DNA of 64,000 nucleotides from Olivibacter sp. XZL3 (GTDB lineage Bacteria > Bacteroidota > Bacteroidia > Sphingobacteriales > Sphingobacteriaceae), in the NCBI RefSeq assembly GCF_004368405.1, contig NZ_SBJH01000064.1, forward strand, positions 102,831 through 166,830. The letters are read 5' to 3'. The notes under the pieces were generated by a model. The model saw only the letters and a list, made by a program, of their open reading frames with translations, was not told where the DNA came from and made no database searches. The position numbers were made by a program, and so were the translations under genes. Numbering within the stretch: position 1 is the first letter of the stretch; each line of letters starts with the position of its first letter. This document shows positions 35,985 to 45,298 of the stretch, in pieces.

Positions 35985-35985
35985 C

Positions 35986-36669
35986 ATGATCCCAAGTACC
36001 GTTATCAAGCTTAAAAATATAGACATCTATCAACAAAAGCATCTGGTGCTTTCAAATGTCAATTTACAGATAGATTCAGGGGAGTTCGTTTTTATGATTG
36101 GACAAACCGGCTCTGGAAAAAGTAGCTTACTGAAAGTTATCTATGGCGATCTTCCTATATCAACAGGAGACGGGCTGGTTGCGGGCTTTGACCTTGGCAG
36201 ACTGCACGATAGAGATATCCCATTTTTACGAAGAAAACTCGGAATTGTTTTCCAGGATTTCCATTTGCTTACCGACCGAACAGTGGAGAAGAACCTGGAA
36301 TTTGTAATGCGTGCGACCGGTTGGAAAGACAAAGGCTTAATAAGAGAACGTATGTTCGACGTATTAGACAAAGTGGGGCTGCGATCGAAATTGAAAAAAA
36401 TGCCCCATGAATTATCAGGAGGCGAACAACAGCGGGTTGTAATTGCCCGTGCCTTATTGAACGACCCCGAGGTAATTTTAGCAGATGAACCGACCGGCAA
36501 TCTGGACCCGAATACTTCGGAAGAAATTGTTTTGCTATTAAAAGAAATCAGTCGTGCCGGCACGGCGGTTTTAATGGCTACGCACGACTACCAAATTATC
36601 CGAAACATGCCTTCCCGTATTGTTAGAACAGAGTCCGGCGTATTACACGACAACGTGACAATCTCCTAA
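35986..36669 (+). CDS. ftsE: Cell-division ABC transporter ATPase FtsE
   Basis: The 227-residue ATPase has Walker A GQTGSGKSS near 42-50, the Q-loop in GIVFQDFHLL, signature LSGGEQQRV, Walker B VILADEPTGNLD and the H-loop ATHD. The short, single-domain form and the sequence around VFQDFHLLTDRTVEKN identify FtsE rather than LolD, though the two are close. With FtsX it controls peptidoglycan hydrolases at the septum. FtsX is not the next gene; after 157 bases comes grpE. The 67-residue gene just upstream is probably co-translated. Confidence 0.88.
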   Translation: MIPSTVIKLKNIDIYQQKHLVLSNVNLQIDSGEFVFMIGQTGSGKSSLLKVIYGDLPISTGDGLVAGFDLGRLHDRDIPFLRRKLGIVFQDFHLLTDRTVEKNLEFVMRATGWKDKGLIRERMFDVLDKVGLRSKLKKMPHELSGGEQQRVVIARALLNDPEVILADEPTGNLDPNTSEEIVLLLKEISRAGTAVLMATHDYQIIRNMPSRIVRTESGVLHDNVTIS

Positions 36670-36826
36670 TTGTACATTTGGCTATCAAGAATCAAAAGCT
36701 GACATCTCTTGACAGGATGCGTCATTTTGTTGCAAGCAAAAGAGAAAGACTGACAGAGTGTCCGCCCCCTAGGCCTTGGCAAAAAATTTGTGCAAACAAA
36801 GATATTTTGAACTGCTTTTTAGAATT

Positions 36827-37441
36827 ATGGAAGAACAACGTAAAAAGGAACATATTGAGGAAAATCAAAACCTCGAAAACAAAGATATCGCAGAAGAATT
36901 GGAATCTGTAAACGAAGCACGCCAACATAACAAAGTGGGCCTCGATGACCAGGCCGAGGAAGCGGAAACGCCTATAGAGGCTGGACAAGACGACAAACTT
37001 CAGCAGGAATTGACAGAAGCCAATAACAAGTATCTTCGTTTATATGCAGAGTTCGATAATTATAAGCGCCGTACTTCCAAAGAACGTGTAGAACTGTTGC
37101 AGACTGCCGGAAAAGAAGTGATTGGAGATCTATTAACGGTTCTCGATGATTTTGAACGTGCGCGGAAGGCCATGGAAAATGCGGAAGATGTAAGCGCTGT
37201 AAAAGAAGGTATCGAACTTGTTTACCATAAGCTTAAGTCTATCCTTAATAAAAAAGGTCTAAAAGAAATGGAATCGGTAGGACAAGAGTTTAACGCTGAT
37301 CTTCATGAAGCAATAACACGGATTCCTGCCCCAACACCTGACTTGGTTGGAAAGATAATCGACGAGGTAGAGAAAGGTTATTTCCTTAACGATAAAGTTT
37401 TGCGCTACGCCAAAGTAGTGGTTGGTAGCGAATCAGTATAA
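36827..37441 (+). CDS. grpE: Nucleotide exchange factor GrpE
   Basis: The frame is open from a TTG at 36776, but the ATG at 36827 gives the normal acidic N-terminus ([13 protein letters not shown]) and a 204-residue protein. A long coiled coil (about 60-110) with [20 protein letters not shown] is followed by the beta-wing domain with [14 protein letters not shown] and [16 protein letters not shown]. It releases ADP from DnaK. dnaJ begins 2 bases after its stop, so the pair is an operon; dnaK is elsewhere. Confidence 0.95.
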   Translation: MEEQRKKEHIEENQNLENKDIAEELESVNEARQHNKVGLDDQAEEAETPIEAGQDDKLQQELTEANNKYLRLYAEFDNYKRRTSKERVELLQTAGKEVIGDLLTVLDDFERARKAMENAEDVSAVKEGIELVYHKLKSILNKKGLKEMESVGQEFNADLHEAITRIPAPTPDLVGKIIDEVEKGYFLNDKVLRYAKVVVGSESV

Positions 37442-37443
37442 AG

Positions 37444-38592
37444 ATGGCAAAGAGAGATTATTACGACGTATTAGGTGTATCGAAAAATGCGGAACAAGCT
37501 GAGATTAAATCGGCTTATAGAAAACTTGCAATAAAATATCACCCGGATAAAAATCCCAACAATAAAGAAGCAGAAGAAAAGTTCAAGGAAGCTGCCGAAG
37601 CTTATGAAGTACTAAGCAATCCGGAAAAACGCCAACGCTATGATCGCTTCGGCCATGCGGGAAACAGCGCAAGCGGCGGCTACGGAGGAGGAGGCATGAA
37701 CATGGAGGATATCTTCAGTAATTTCGGAGATATCTTTGGTGGAGGCAATCCTTTTGAGAGCTTCTTTGGTGGAGGACAATCGCGAGGTGGAAGGCGAGTT
37801 GTAAAAGGCACAAACCTTCGTATTAAGGTTAAACTTACCTTAGAGGAAATCGCTAAAGGCGTTGAGAAGAAAATCAAGGTAAATAAACAGGTGGTTTGTA
37901 AAACCTGTGATGGCAGCGGAGCTAAAGACAGATCCTCGACATCGACGTGCCGAACTTGCGGTGGTACCGGTAGTGTTAGAAGGGTTACCAATACCATTTT
38001 AGGGCAAATGCAAACCACAAGTACTTGTCCTACATGTAATGGTGAAGGAGTCGAGATCACGGCGAAGTGTACGACTTGCCATGGCGAAGGCTTAGTACGT
38101 GGAGAAGAGACTATCAGTATAAACATCCCCGCAGGTGTGAGCGAAGGGATGCAGCTATCCATGAGTGGAAAGGGAAATGCTGCTCCTCGCGGAGGCGTTC
38201 CCGGAGATCTTATTATATTAATTGAAGAAATCCCACATGAAATTCTGAAGCGTGACGGAAACAACGTTATCTACGATTTATATATAAGCTTTGTTGATGC
38301 TGCACTAGGTGCCAGTATAGAAATCCCAACCATTGACGGTAAAGCAAAAATAAAGATAGACCCCGGCACACAAGGGGGAAAAATCCTTCGTTTAAAAGGG
38401 AAAGGTGTTCCTGAAGTGAATTCTTATCACAAAGGGGATCAACTAATCTATGTAAATGTATGGACACCAAAAGCGCTTTCACAAATAGAAAGAGAACAGT
38501 TGGAAAAATTGAGGGAGTCTCCCAATTTCAAGCCCCAACCTGGGAAAAATGAAAAAAGCTTTTTCGAACGCGTAAAAGAATTTTTCGAATAA
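37444..38592 (+). CDS. dnaJ: Chaperone DnaJ
   Basis: The 382-residue protein has all class A parts. The J-domain (1-70) has HPD in KYHPDKNP. The Gly-rich linker spans about 75-125. A zinc domain has four CxxCxGxG repeats: [24 protein letters not shown] and CTTCHGEG. The C-terminal client-binding domains end near 370. It delivers unfolded proteins to DnaK and stimulates its ATPase. It is co-transcribed with grpE and ends at a strong terminator. Confidence 0.97.
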   Translation: MAKRDYYDVLGVSKNAEQAEIKSAYRKLAIKYHPDKNPNNKEAEEKFKEAAEAYEVLSNPEKRQRYDRFGHAGNSASGGYGGGGMNMEDIFSNFGDIFGGGNPFESFFGGGQSRGGRRVVKGTNLRIKVKLTLEEIAKGVEKKIKVNKQVVCKTCDGSGAKDRSSTSTCRTCGGTGSVRRVTNTILGQMQTTSTCPTCNGEGVEITAKCTTCHGEGLVRGEETISINIPAGVSEGMQLSMSGKGNAAPRGGVPGDLIILIEEIPHEILKRDGNNVIYDLYISFVDAALGASIEIPTIDGKAKIKIDPGTQGGKILRLKGKGVPEVNSYHKGDQLIYVNVWTPKALSQIEREQLEKLRESPNFKPQPGKNEKSFFERVKEFFE

Positions 38593-38610
38593 TCCCCTAT
38601 AAAACAATAA

Positions 38611-38643
38611 AAAAGCGCCGATCGTTCCGTTTGGCGCTTTTTT
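38611..38643 (+). terminator. Terminator of grpE-dnaJ
   Basis: AAAAGCGCC (38611-38619) pairs with GGCGCTTTT starting at 38633 around a 13-base loop, and runs into a T tract ending about 38643. Confidence 0.85.
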
Positions 38644-38694
38644 ATTTTCCTCCTATTTTATTCAAAATAAGCCATTCGAATCTGTACATTTCCG

Positions 38695-38950
38695 TGTCAA
38701 CTGACAGCAGCCCGCTGACCATTTGTCAATAATTGACAAAAATAGACAAGTAGTCAGTTTTTAACAAAGTGCCAATTTTGTCATTTTAAAAACATACCAT
38801 CTATAGATTAATAAGTTATATAATTGTTTAAAAAATCAAATTAATTTTCATTTTTCAACTATTGTCATAGAAGTTTAAGATTGGCGCATAAACAACTTCA
38901 TAGGCACAAAAAGCTCCTACTTGGCATATATATTGACTAATACGTGCCAA
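38695..38950. promoter_or_regulatory. Palindrome-rich region upstream of the outer-membrane barrel gene
   Basis: The 405-base gap between dnaJ and the barrel gene holds TGTCAACTGACA (38695-38706), the 19-base palindrome TTTGTCAATAATTGACAAA (38722-38740) and further TGTCA/TGACA half-sites. Nearer the gene lies TTGGCA (38921-38926) facing TGCCAA (38945-38950). No gene is seen in this stretch. These sites look like operators for a dimeric regulator of the following gene. Confidence 0.45.
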
Positions 38951-38997
38951 AGGTCAGTAATAATACCGACCAACACGTTAACAAATTTATATTAAAC

Positions 38998-39588
38998 ATG
39001 AAAAAATTATTTTTAACTCTAACTGCCGCTGTAGCATTAACTTTTGCAGCAAAAGCACAAACAGAACAAGGAAAGCTTTTCTTAGGTGGATCTGTGGGCT
39101 ACAATTACAATAAAGTCAACGGCACGGATCATTCAAATCAAGATTTTAATATTGTTCCTAATATTGGCTATTTCATCAACGATAATTTTGCAATTGGTAC
39201 AGGTATCGGTTATAGCTATGGGCAGTATTATAATGGCCAAGATTTAAAAGTTAAGCAAGGAGCTTTTGTAGTAGCGCCATTCGCACGCGCCTATAAAGGA
39301 AATGAAATGTTCAAATTCTTTGGTCAACTTTCCGTTCCGATGGCATGGGGAAACACTAAAGTTGATGGAACCAAAGTGTCAACTACCGCCAGTTACGGTG
39401 TACAGGTTTCACCTGGTTTAGCATTCTTTCCTCATAAAAATGTCGGTATTGAATTAAGTGTGCGTGGTCTTTACTATGGTAATGACAGAATTAAAAATGA
39501 AGGAACCGGCGCCAAAACAATCACTAACTCTTTTGGCTTAGCAAGTGATTTCTTTGCCCCTCAGTTAGGAGTACAGTTTTATTTCTAA
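38998..39588 (+). CDS. Small outer-membrane beta-barrel protein (OmpX/OmpA-barrel-like)
   Basis: The frame is open from a GTG at 38944, but the ATG at 38998 gives a clean signal peptide (MKKLFLTLTAAVALTFAAKA, cleavage before QTEQG) and a 196-residue precursor. The rest alternates aromatic and polar residues in eight or more strands, e.g. LFLGGSVGYNYNKVNG, NFAIGTGIGYSYGQYY and SVRGLYYGNDRI, and ends in LGVQFYF, with a terminal Phe as required for outer-membrane insertion. Likely a porin-like or structural barrel protein of the beta-barrel_OMP family; no specific role can be named. The long upstream region is full of palindromes. Confidence 0.85.
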   Translation: MKKLFLTLTAAVALTFAAKAQTEQGKLFLGGSVGYNYNKVNGTDHSNQDFNIVPNIGYFINDNFAIGTGIGYSYGQYYNGQDLKVKQGAFVVAPFARAYKGNEMFKFFGQLSVPMAWGNTKVDGTKVSTTASYGVQVSPGLAFFPHKNVGIELSVRGLYYGNDRIKNEGTGAKTITNSFGLASDFFAPQLGVQFYF

Positions 39589-39610
39589 ACTTTTTACCTG
39601 ATTGAATCAA

Positions 39611-39641
39611 AAGGGATGTGCTTTGGCATATCCCTTTTTTT
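39611..39641 (+). terminator. Terminator of the barrel gene
   Basis: AAGGGATGTGC (39611-39621) pairs with GGCATATCCCTT (39625-39636), allowing G-U pairs, followed by T residues to 39641. Confidence 0.8.
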
Positions 39642-39736
39642 ATGCTTAAGTCTTGGCTCGTCCGCATCACAAGCCTATTATGTTTAATATGTTGTAACAA
39701 ATAAGCGCTTACTCTATCTAATCTTCACAAAGAAGA

Positions 39737-40654
39737 ATGTTCATGCTATCCATCAACAACATCGTAAAGCAATACGCAGCGCATCGAGCTCTAGACGACG
39801 TCTCCATGCATATTGAAAGAGGCACTATCTTCGGTTTGCTCGGGCCTAACGGCGCAGGAAAGACTTCCCTTATTCGGATTGTTACACAAATCACAGCTCC
39901 AGATAGTGGACATATATTATTCAACGGCGTAGCACTTCAGCCAGAACACATCACTAAAATAGGCTATCTGCCCGAAGAACGGGGTCTATATAAAAAAATG
40001 CAGATTGGTGAGCAGCTGCTCTATTTGGCACAACTGAAAGGCCTGTCAAAAGAGGAAGCAAAAAAGAGAATCAAACATTGGTTCGAAAAGATGGAAATGC
40101 AGTCGTGGTGGAATAAAAAAGTGGAAGACCTAAGTAAAGGAATGCAACAAAAGGTACAATTTGTAGCAACAGTACTCCATCAACCTGAACTGCTGATTTT
40201 AGACGAACCCTTTTCTGGCTTTGATCCGGTTAATGCCGAAATAATAAAAAAGGAAATCCTCGAGTTACACAGTAACGGTACAACTATTATTTTTTCCACC
40301 CATCGGATGGAATCTGTAGAAGAACTGTGTGATAACATTGTGCTGATTAATAAATCAAGGAAAATATTAGATGGTGCGGTTGCCGATATAAAAAACAGTT
40401 ATCGGGAGAACAAGTATAAAATCACCTATGCCGGTTCTACGCTGATCGATCAAAACGAAGCCCTATTCTCCGTAGAAAAACGGCATAACGGAGCCTATAA
40501 CACAACACTTCACATAAAAGTGATGGAAGGAAAAACCATCAATCATGTACTCTCCTATCTACTTCCACGGGTGGAGATCCAACATGTAGAAGAAGTCGTT
40601 CCCACCATTCATGAAATTTTCATAAAAGAAGTCACTTCTATCAACGCCAACTAA
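39737..40654 (+). CDS. ABC transporter ATP-binding protein (NatA/CcmA-like)
   Basis: The 305-residue ATPase has Walker A GPNGAGKTS, signature LSKGMQQKVQF, Walker B LLILDEPFSGFDP and H-loop FSTHRM. The C-terminal 80 residues form a DUF4162-type extension typical of ABC-2 exporters such as NatA. It pairs with the permease gene 7 bases downstream. The pair exports an unknown substrate; NatAB of Bacillus extrudes Na+, but that is not shown here. An alternative ATG lies two codons in. Confidence 0.92.
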   Translation: MFMLSINNIVKQYAAHRALDDVSMHIERGTIFGLLGPNGAGKTSLIRIVTQITAPDSGHILFNGVALQPEHITKIGYLPEERGLYKKMQIGEQLLYLAQLKGLSKEEAKKRIKHWFEKMEMQSWWNKKVEDLSKGMQQKVQFVATVLHQPELLILDEPFSGFDPVNAEIIKKEILELHSNGTTIIFSTHRMESVEELCDNIVLINKSRKILDGAVADIKNSYRENKYKITYAGSTLIDQNEALFSVEKRHNGAYNTTLHIKVMEGKTINHVLSYLLPRVEIQHVEEVVPTIHEIFIKEVTSINAN

Positions 40655-40661
40655 TAGCCTC

Positions 40662-41987
40662 ATGAATAAAATATTACTTATTATACAACGTGAATACCTG
40701 AGCCGCGTAAAAAAGAAGTCTTTTTTGGTTACCACCTTCCTTGTTCCCTTCTTATTTATAGCGATGTATGCGCTCATTTTCTATGTTGCATTAAACAATC
40801 AAGAACCCATTACCACGGTATACGTGGTTGACCAGTCGGGATTTATTTCCGATGAGCTCAAGGACACGGAGCATTTACTGTTTCTACAAACGAATGAATC
40901 AGTCGAGGCGCTGAAAACCAAGATGGAACGCGGCGAAACCAGCTCCCTGCTGCTCGTTATCCCGAAGAATGTCGCCACTTCTCAAACGGTTGAGCTATAT
41001 GATACGGAAAAAAAGGGGATTGGCACAATTAATACGCTAAAGACAAAACTGAACGATATTCTCAAAGCCAAAGCCTTAACCGATGCAGGAATCGATGTAA
41101 CTCTTTTAAATGGGATTAAAGCCGATGTATCGATTAAGTCGAAAGAGCTCACGGTAGACGGTGAGAAGGACAGCAATGTAGGTACCGCCATTGGCATCAG
41201 TTTTGGTCTTTCAATTCTCATTTATATATCGCTATTTCTATATGGAAATCAGGTAATGCGTGGCATCATAGAAGAGAAGAGCAACCGCATCATTGAAGTG
41301 ATCATTTCCTCCGTGAAGCCTTTTCAGCTTATGATGGGGAAAATTATTGGCGTCGGTTTGGTGGGCGTCACGCAATTTGTTTTATGGATTATTCTTTCCG
41401 TAAGTTTAATGGCAGCAACTTCTGCCGTTATAGCCGGATCAAATCCTCAAATGCAATCCATAGCCGCTTATCAAGAACAATCTACGGCTGATGCCGTCGG
41501 AGAAAATACGGAGGAAAGACAATCAAAAATTGATAGCATTGTAGAACAAATAAAAGCAATCGATTATCCTTATGTACTAAGTTGCTTTTTAATTTACTTT
41601 ATTGGTGGATATCTTCTATATAGCGCCTTGTTTGCCATGGTAGGCTCGGCAGTCGACAGTGAAACAGAAACGCAGCAGTTTATGCTGCCTATTATAATGC
41701 CTCTGTTATTTACCTATATGCTGTCTTTCTCGGTACTGATCAATAACCCACACGGCTCCTTGGCTTTCTGGCTGAGTATGGTGCCTTTCACATCGCCCAT
41801 CGGCATGCTGGTGAGAATCCCTTTCGGCGTACCCCTTTGGCAGCTTTTACTCTCTATTTTTTTATTGGTTGTTGGTTTCTTATTAACAACTTATGTAGCG
41901 GCAAGAGTGTATCGGGTAGGTATTCTGATGTACGGTAAAAAGGCAAGTTACAAAGAGCTGTTCAAGTGGTTCAAATATAAAGGTTAG
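40662..41987 (+). CDS. ABC-2 family transporter permease (NatB-like)
   Basis: The 441-residue protein has one membrane segment near 20-45, a large extracytoplasmic domain (about 50-170) and five or six segments from about 175 to 425. These include IGISFGLSILIYISLFLYGN and LVGVTQFVLWIILSVSLMAA. The motif RGIIEEKSNRIIEVIISSVKP before the second core helix is diagnostic for ABC-2/NatB permeases. It forms a pump with the ATPase encoded 7 bases upstream. Confidence 0.9.
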   Translation: MNKILLIIQREYLSRVKKKSFLVTTFLVPFLFIAMYALIFYVALNNQEPITTVYVVDQSGFISDELKDTEHLLFLQTNESVEALKTKMERGETSSLLLVIPKNVATSQTVELYDTEKKGIGTINTLKTKLNDILKAKALTDAGIDVTLLNGIKADVSIKSKELTVDGEKDSNVGTAIGISFGLSILIYISLFLYGNQVMRGIIEEKSNRIIEVIISSVKPFQLMMGKIIGVGLVGVTQFVLWIILSVSLMAATSAVIAGSNPQMQSIAAYQEQSTADAVGENTEERQSKIDSIVEQIKAIDYPYVLSCFLIYFIGGYLLYSALFAMVGSAVDSETETQQFMLPIIMPLLFTYMLSFSVLINNPHGSLAFWLSMVPFTSPIGMLVRIPFGVPLWQLLLSIFLLVVGFLLTTYVAARVYRVGILMYGKKASYKELFKWFKYKG

Positions 41988-42085
41988 TTGAGTGGAACCA
42001 GTTTTTTATAATTTTTGCAATTCTATTAGGAAAGGAAACAAATAAAGGGCAATTTTGTGCTATTTATTTCGAATACTTATTATAG

Positions 42086-42697
42086 ATGAATCAAGAAACG
42101 CGCGACAAACTGAACATCCTCAATGAAAAGACAAAGGGAAAGTACAAAGCCCTTCTTTACGACTGCGACGGCACATTAGCCGATAATATGCTAGCCCACA
42201 AATTATCCTATAAAGAAGCAGCGGCCAAATACGGCATCGATCTCGATACCGCTATCATCGACGAGCTTGCCGGTTGGCCCACACGACTTGTTGCTGATGA
42301 AATCAGCAGACGATATAATGTGATGTTGCCCGACACGTTTTCAAAAGAAAAAACCGCCGTATTTTTTGAAAAGTACATTGACACAACTGAGCCTATTGCC
42401 TATGTAACGGAGCACCTGAAAGCCAATGCAGGCGACGTACATATCGGCGTAGTATCTGGTGGCACACGTACCACCGTGCAAAGAACCTTGTCGGTATTAG
42501 GTCTGACAGACTATATAGAAGTACTCGTCTGCGCCGGTGAAACGCCTAATGGCAAACCCTTTCCTGACCCTTTTCTCGCTGCCGCCGAAAAACTGGGCGT
42601 AGCGCCGAAAGACTGTATCGTCTTTGAAGACGGCGATCCAGGGGTGGCTGCTGCAGAAGCGGCAGGAATGGATTGGATACGGATTGATCAAATTTAG
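42086..42697 (+). CDS. HAD-family phosphatase (YqaB/beta-phosphoglucomutase-like)
   Basis: The 203-residue protein is a subfamily-I HAD hydrolase. Motif I is LLYDCDGTLAD near 23-33, a small helical cap follows (about 38-95), motif II is in IGVVSGGTRTT, the Lys is in NGKPFPDPF, and the acidic motif IV is CIVFEDGDPGVAAAEAAG. Such enzymes hydrolyse sugar phosphates, e.g. fructose 1-phosphate or 2-deoxyglucose 6-phosphate. It stands alone between the ABC pair and the PBP gene, about 100 and 190 bases away. Confidence 0.9.
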   Translation: MNQETRDKLNILNEKTKGKYKALLYDCDGTLADNMLAHKLSYKEAAAKYGIDLDTAIIDELAGWPTRLVADEISRRYNVMLPDTFSKEKTAVFFEKYIDTTEPIAYVTEHLKANAGDVHIGVVSGGTRTTVQRTLSVLGLTDYIEVLVCAGETPNGKPFPDPFLAAAEKLGVAPKDCIVFEDGDPGVAAAEAAGMDWIRIDQI

Positions 42698-42891
42698 CGC
42701 AATTAAGGATCGCGTCAGATCAACGACGATCGCTTTACTAAAAAAACAAATTCACCTCACTAAAATCTGGTTTTTTTTATGGAGATTTGCTGTGCTTGAT
42801 AGAGCTATGTAAAGACGTTGGCAGACTAACCAGCAAGCTATTTAACACTTTTTTACATTTATATTAGCCATTCATTTTAGATATTTACCGC

Positions 42892-45222
42892 ATGTTTAGA
42901 AGAATTAAGAGTAAGCTTCTTCGTTACTTTCTGATTTTCATTTATTTCGTCATAATCTTCTTATGTGCGATCGAACTAAATTTTCTAGGTCTCTTCGGCT
43001 ATTCCCCAACATCAAAAGACATCAAAGCACCTACCCTCAATATCGCATCTGAACTGTATACGGCTGATGGTAAACTAATTGGTCGCTATTTCAGGGAAAA
43101 TCGCTCGCCTGTGGTTTATGATAGTATATCAAAAAGCATAACACAGGCCCTTATTGCCACGGAAGACATACGTTTTTTTAAACACCGTGGTGTTGATTTT
43201 ATCGCAGTAATATCAAGCGCGCTGTCTACCGCACAAGGCGAGAAGCGAGGCGGCAGTACGATCACGCAGCAACTTGCAAAAAACCTTTTCCGAACCCGGT
43301 ACAGCCAGTCTGCGGGATTACTGGGACACATCCCCGGGGTCCGGATGTTAATTATTAAAATAAAAGAGTGGTTCACTGCAATCAAATTAGAACGCCGATA
43401 TAGTAAAGAAGACATCTTAACGATGTATTTAAATACGGTCTCGTTCGGTAACAACACCTATGGCATCAAAACGGCCGCAAAGCGCTATTTTGACCGAAAC
43501 ACCAACGACGTCACGGTTCCTCAAGCAGCGCTGTTAATAGGGATGTTGAAGGCGACTACCCTCTATAATCCGGTGCGAAATCCGGAACGCTCCCTAGAAC
43601 GACGCAACGTCGTTCTTTCACAAATGCACAAGGCGGGCTTTATTTCTTCGCCACAACTCAAACAGTACAAACAATCGCCTATCGATCTCAGCTTAGGCAC
43701 CGTGGGTGAAGCAGGGAAAGAAGATTCTTATTTGAGAGGCGCCGCAGAACGATTTATTGAAAAATGGTGTACCGAAAACGGTTATGATCTCTACGAAGAC
43801 GGCCTTAAAATCTATACAACCATTGATTCCAAATTACAGGGCTATGCGGAGGAAGCCGCTTACGACCAGATGGCGGTCTTACAAAAAAGACTCGAAAATG
43901 TATGGGGAAACGAGTTGCCTTGGCGAGATTCGAAGGGAGAGGTCATTGAGAACTTCCTGGAAAATCTGGCAAAAAAACTTCCGGTTTACTCGTTCTTAGA
44001 TAAAAAGTTCAATCAAAATGCGGACAGTATCCATTTTTATTTAAACAAACCGAAACAGATGAAGGTCTTCACGTGGGACGGCATGAAAGAAGTCGAATAT
44101 TCAACGATGGACTCACTGGCACATTATGCTAAAATGCTTAACACGGGAATGATGGTGATGGACCCCTATAATGCGGAAATAAAAGTGTGGGTTGGCGGTA
44201 TCAACCACCAGTTTTATAAGTACGACCATGTTAATCAAGCAAAAAGACAGGCAGGATCAACGTTTAAACCTTTTGCTTACCTGACAGCGCTGGAGCAAGG
44301 CATGTCGCCTTGCGATAAATTCGAGGACAAAGCAGTAAGAATCGATTATGTAGAAAACGGCGAGTCGAAAACTTGGGAACCAAAAAACGCCGACTGGACT
44401 TTTTCTGGAATAAACATGTCCTTAAGATGGGCGATGGGTCGATCCATTAATTCAGTGACTGCTCAAATAACAGAAAAGGTTGGCTGGGACAATGTAGTTA
44501 AGACGGCGCATAAATGTGGGATAACCAGCCATCTAGAGTCGGTTCCATCGGTAAGTTTAGGGTCGAACGATGTAACAGTTTACGAAATGGTGGGTGCCTA
44601 TGCAACCTTTTTAAACAAGGGAAACCATGCAGACCCGATTCTGGTGAAGCGGATTATGGATCGGGACGGGAAGCTGCTGGTAGAATTTAAGCCGGCAATC
44701 AAAAAGGTTCTCAGTGAGGAAATTGCCTGGTTGATGACTTATATGCTGCGGGGAACAATGGAAGAACCGGGCGGTACTTCACAAGCCTTGTGGGAGTGGG
44801 ACCTTTGGAAAAATAGAAATCAAATCGGCGGAAAAACAGGTACATCTTCCGACTATGTTGATGGTTGGTATATGGGAATCACAAAAGATTTGGTAGCAGG
44901 CGTATGGGTTGGTAATGACGAGCGGAGTATACATTTCCGGAATTCAGCTACCGGTGAAGGTTCACATACGGCCCTACCCATCTTTGCGAAATTCATGGAA
45001 AAATTATACCACGATCCAAAAAGCGGCTATACCTACGGCCCTTTACCGGAGCCAACGGTACCCATTACGCGGGAATATAACTGCCCAAGCCCGCGAATAA
45101 GAATAGCAGATAGTACACGGGTAGACACGCTGCCCCGTATTTTAAGCCCAGTCATTGGTACCCATAACGACGAAGAGCTTGAAAGGATTAACCAACAACT
45201 GAAACCGCAGCAGAACGAGTAA
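42892..45222 (+). CDS. mrcA: Class A penicillin-binding protein 1A
   Basis: The 776-residue protein has one membrane anchor (about 11-33). The glycosyltransferase domain (about 60-240) has the catalytic Glu91 in ATEDIRFFKHRG and RGGSTITQQLAKNLF. The transpeptidase domain (about 390-720) has STFK with Ser456, SIN in GRSINSVTAQ and KTG at 648-650. It polymerises and cross-links peptidoglycan in the periplasm. The Omp85-like protease fusion gene follows 76 bases later on the same strand. Confidence 0.95.
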   Translation: MFRRIKSKLLRYFLIFIYFVIIFLCAIELNFLGLFGYSPTSKDIKAPTLNIASELYTADGKLIGRYFRENRSPVVYDSISKSITQALIATEDIRFFKHRGVDFIAVISSALSTAQGEKRGGSTITQQLAKNLFRTRYSQSAGLLGHIPGVRMLIIKIKEWFTAIKLERRYSKEDILTMYLNTVSFGNNTYGIKTAAKRYFDRNTNDVTVPQAALLIGMLKATTLYNPVRNPERSLERRNVVLSQMHKAGFISSPQLKQYKQSPIDLSLGTVGEAGKEDSYLRGAAERFIEKWCTENGYDLYEDGLKIYTTIDSKLQGYAEEAAYDQMAVLQKRLENVWGNELPWRDSKGEVIENFLENLAKKLPVYSFLDKKFNQNADSIHFYLNKPKQMKVFTWDGMKEVEYSTMDSLAHYAKMLNTGMMVMDPYNAEIKVWVGGINHQFYKYDHVNQAKRQAGSTFKPFAYLTALEQGMSPCDKFEDKAVRIDYVENGESKTWEPKNADWTFSGINMSLRWAMGRSINSVTAQITEKVGWDNVVKTAHKCGITSHLESVPSVSLGSNDVTVYEMVGAYATFLNKGNHADPILVKRIMDRDGKLLVEFKPAIKKVLSEEIAWLMTYMLRGTMEEPGGTSQALWEWDLWKNRNQIGGKTGTSSDYVDGWYMGITKDLVAGVWVGNDERSIHFRNSATGEGSHTALPIFAKFMEKLYHDPKSGYTYGPLPEPTVPITREYNCPSPRIRIADSTRVDTLPRILSPVIGTHNDEELERINQQLKPQQNE

Positions 45223-45298
45223 TTGATTTGCTGCTTACTATTGTGTAAATAAATACTAAACGCTAAATTAGTCTCCCAAACTGTACCTAAGCACTCAT

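Noticed and set aside
36141..36563. 140-codon minus-strand frame inside ftsE
   Set aside because: Antisense to the ATPase core of FtsE with no recognisable motif.
37680..38264. 194-codon minus-strand frame inside dnaJ
   Set aside because: It is antisense to the Gly- and Cys-rich part of DnaJ; the Pro/Ser-rich composition is a by-product of that.
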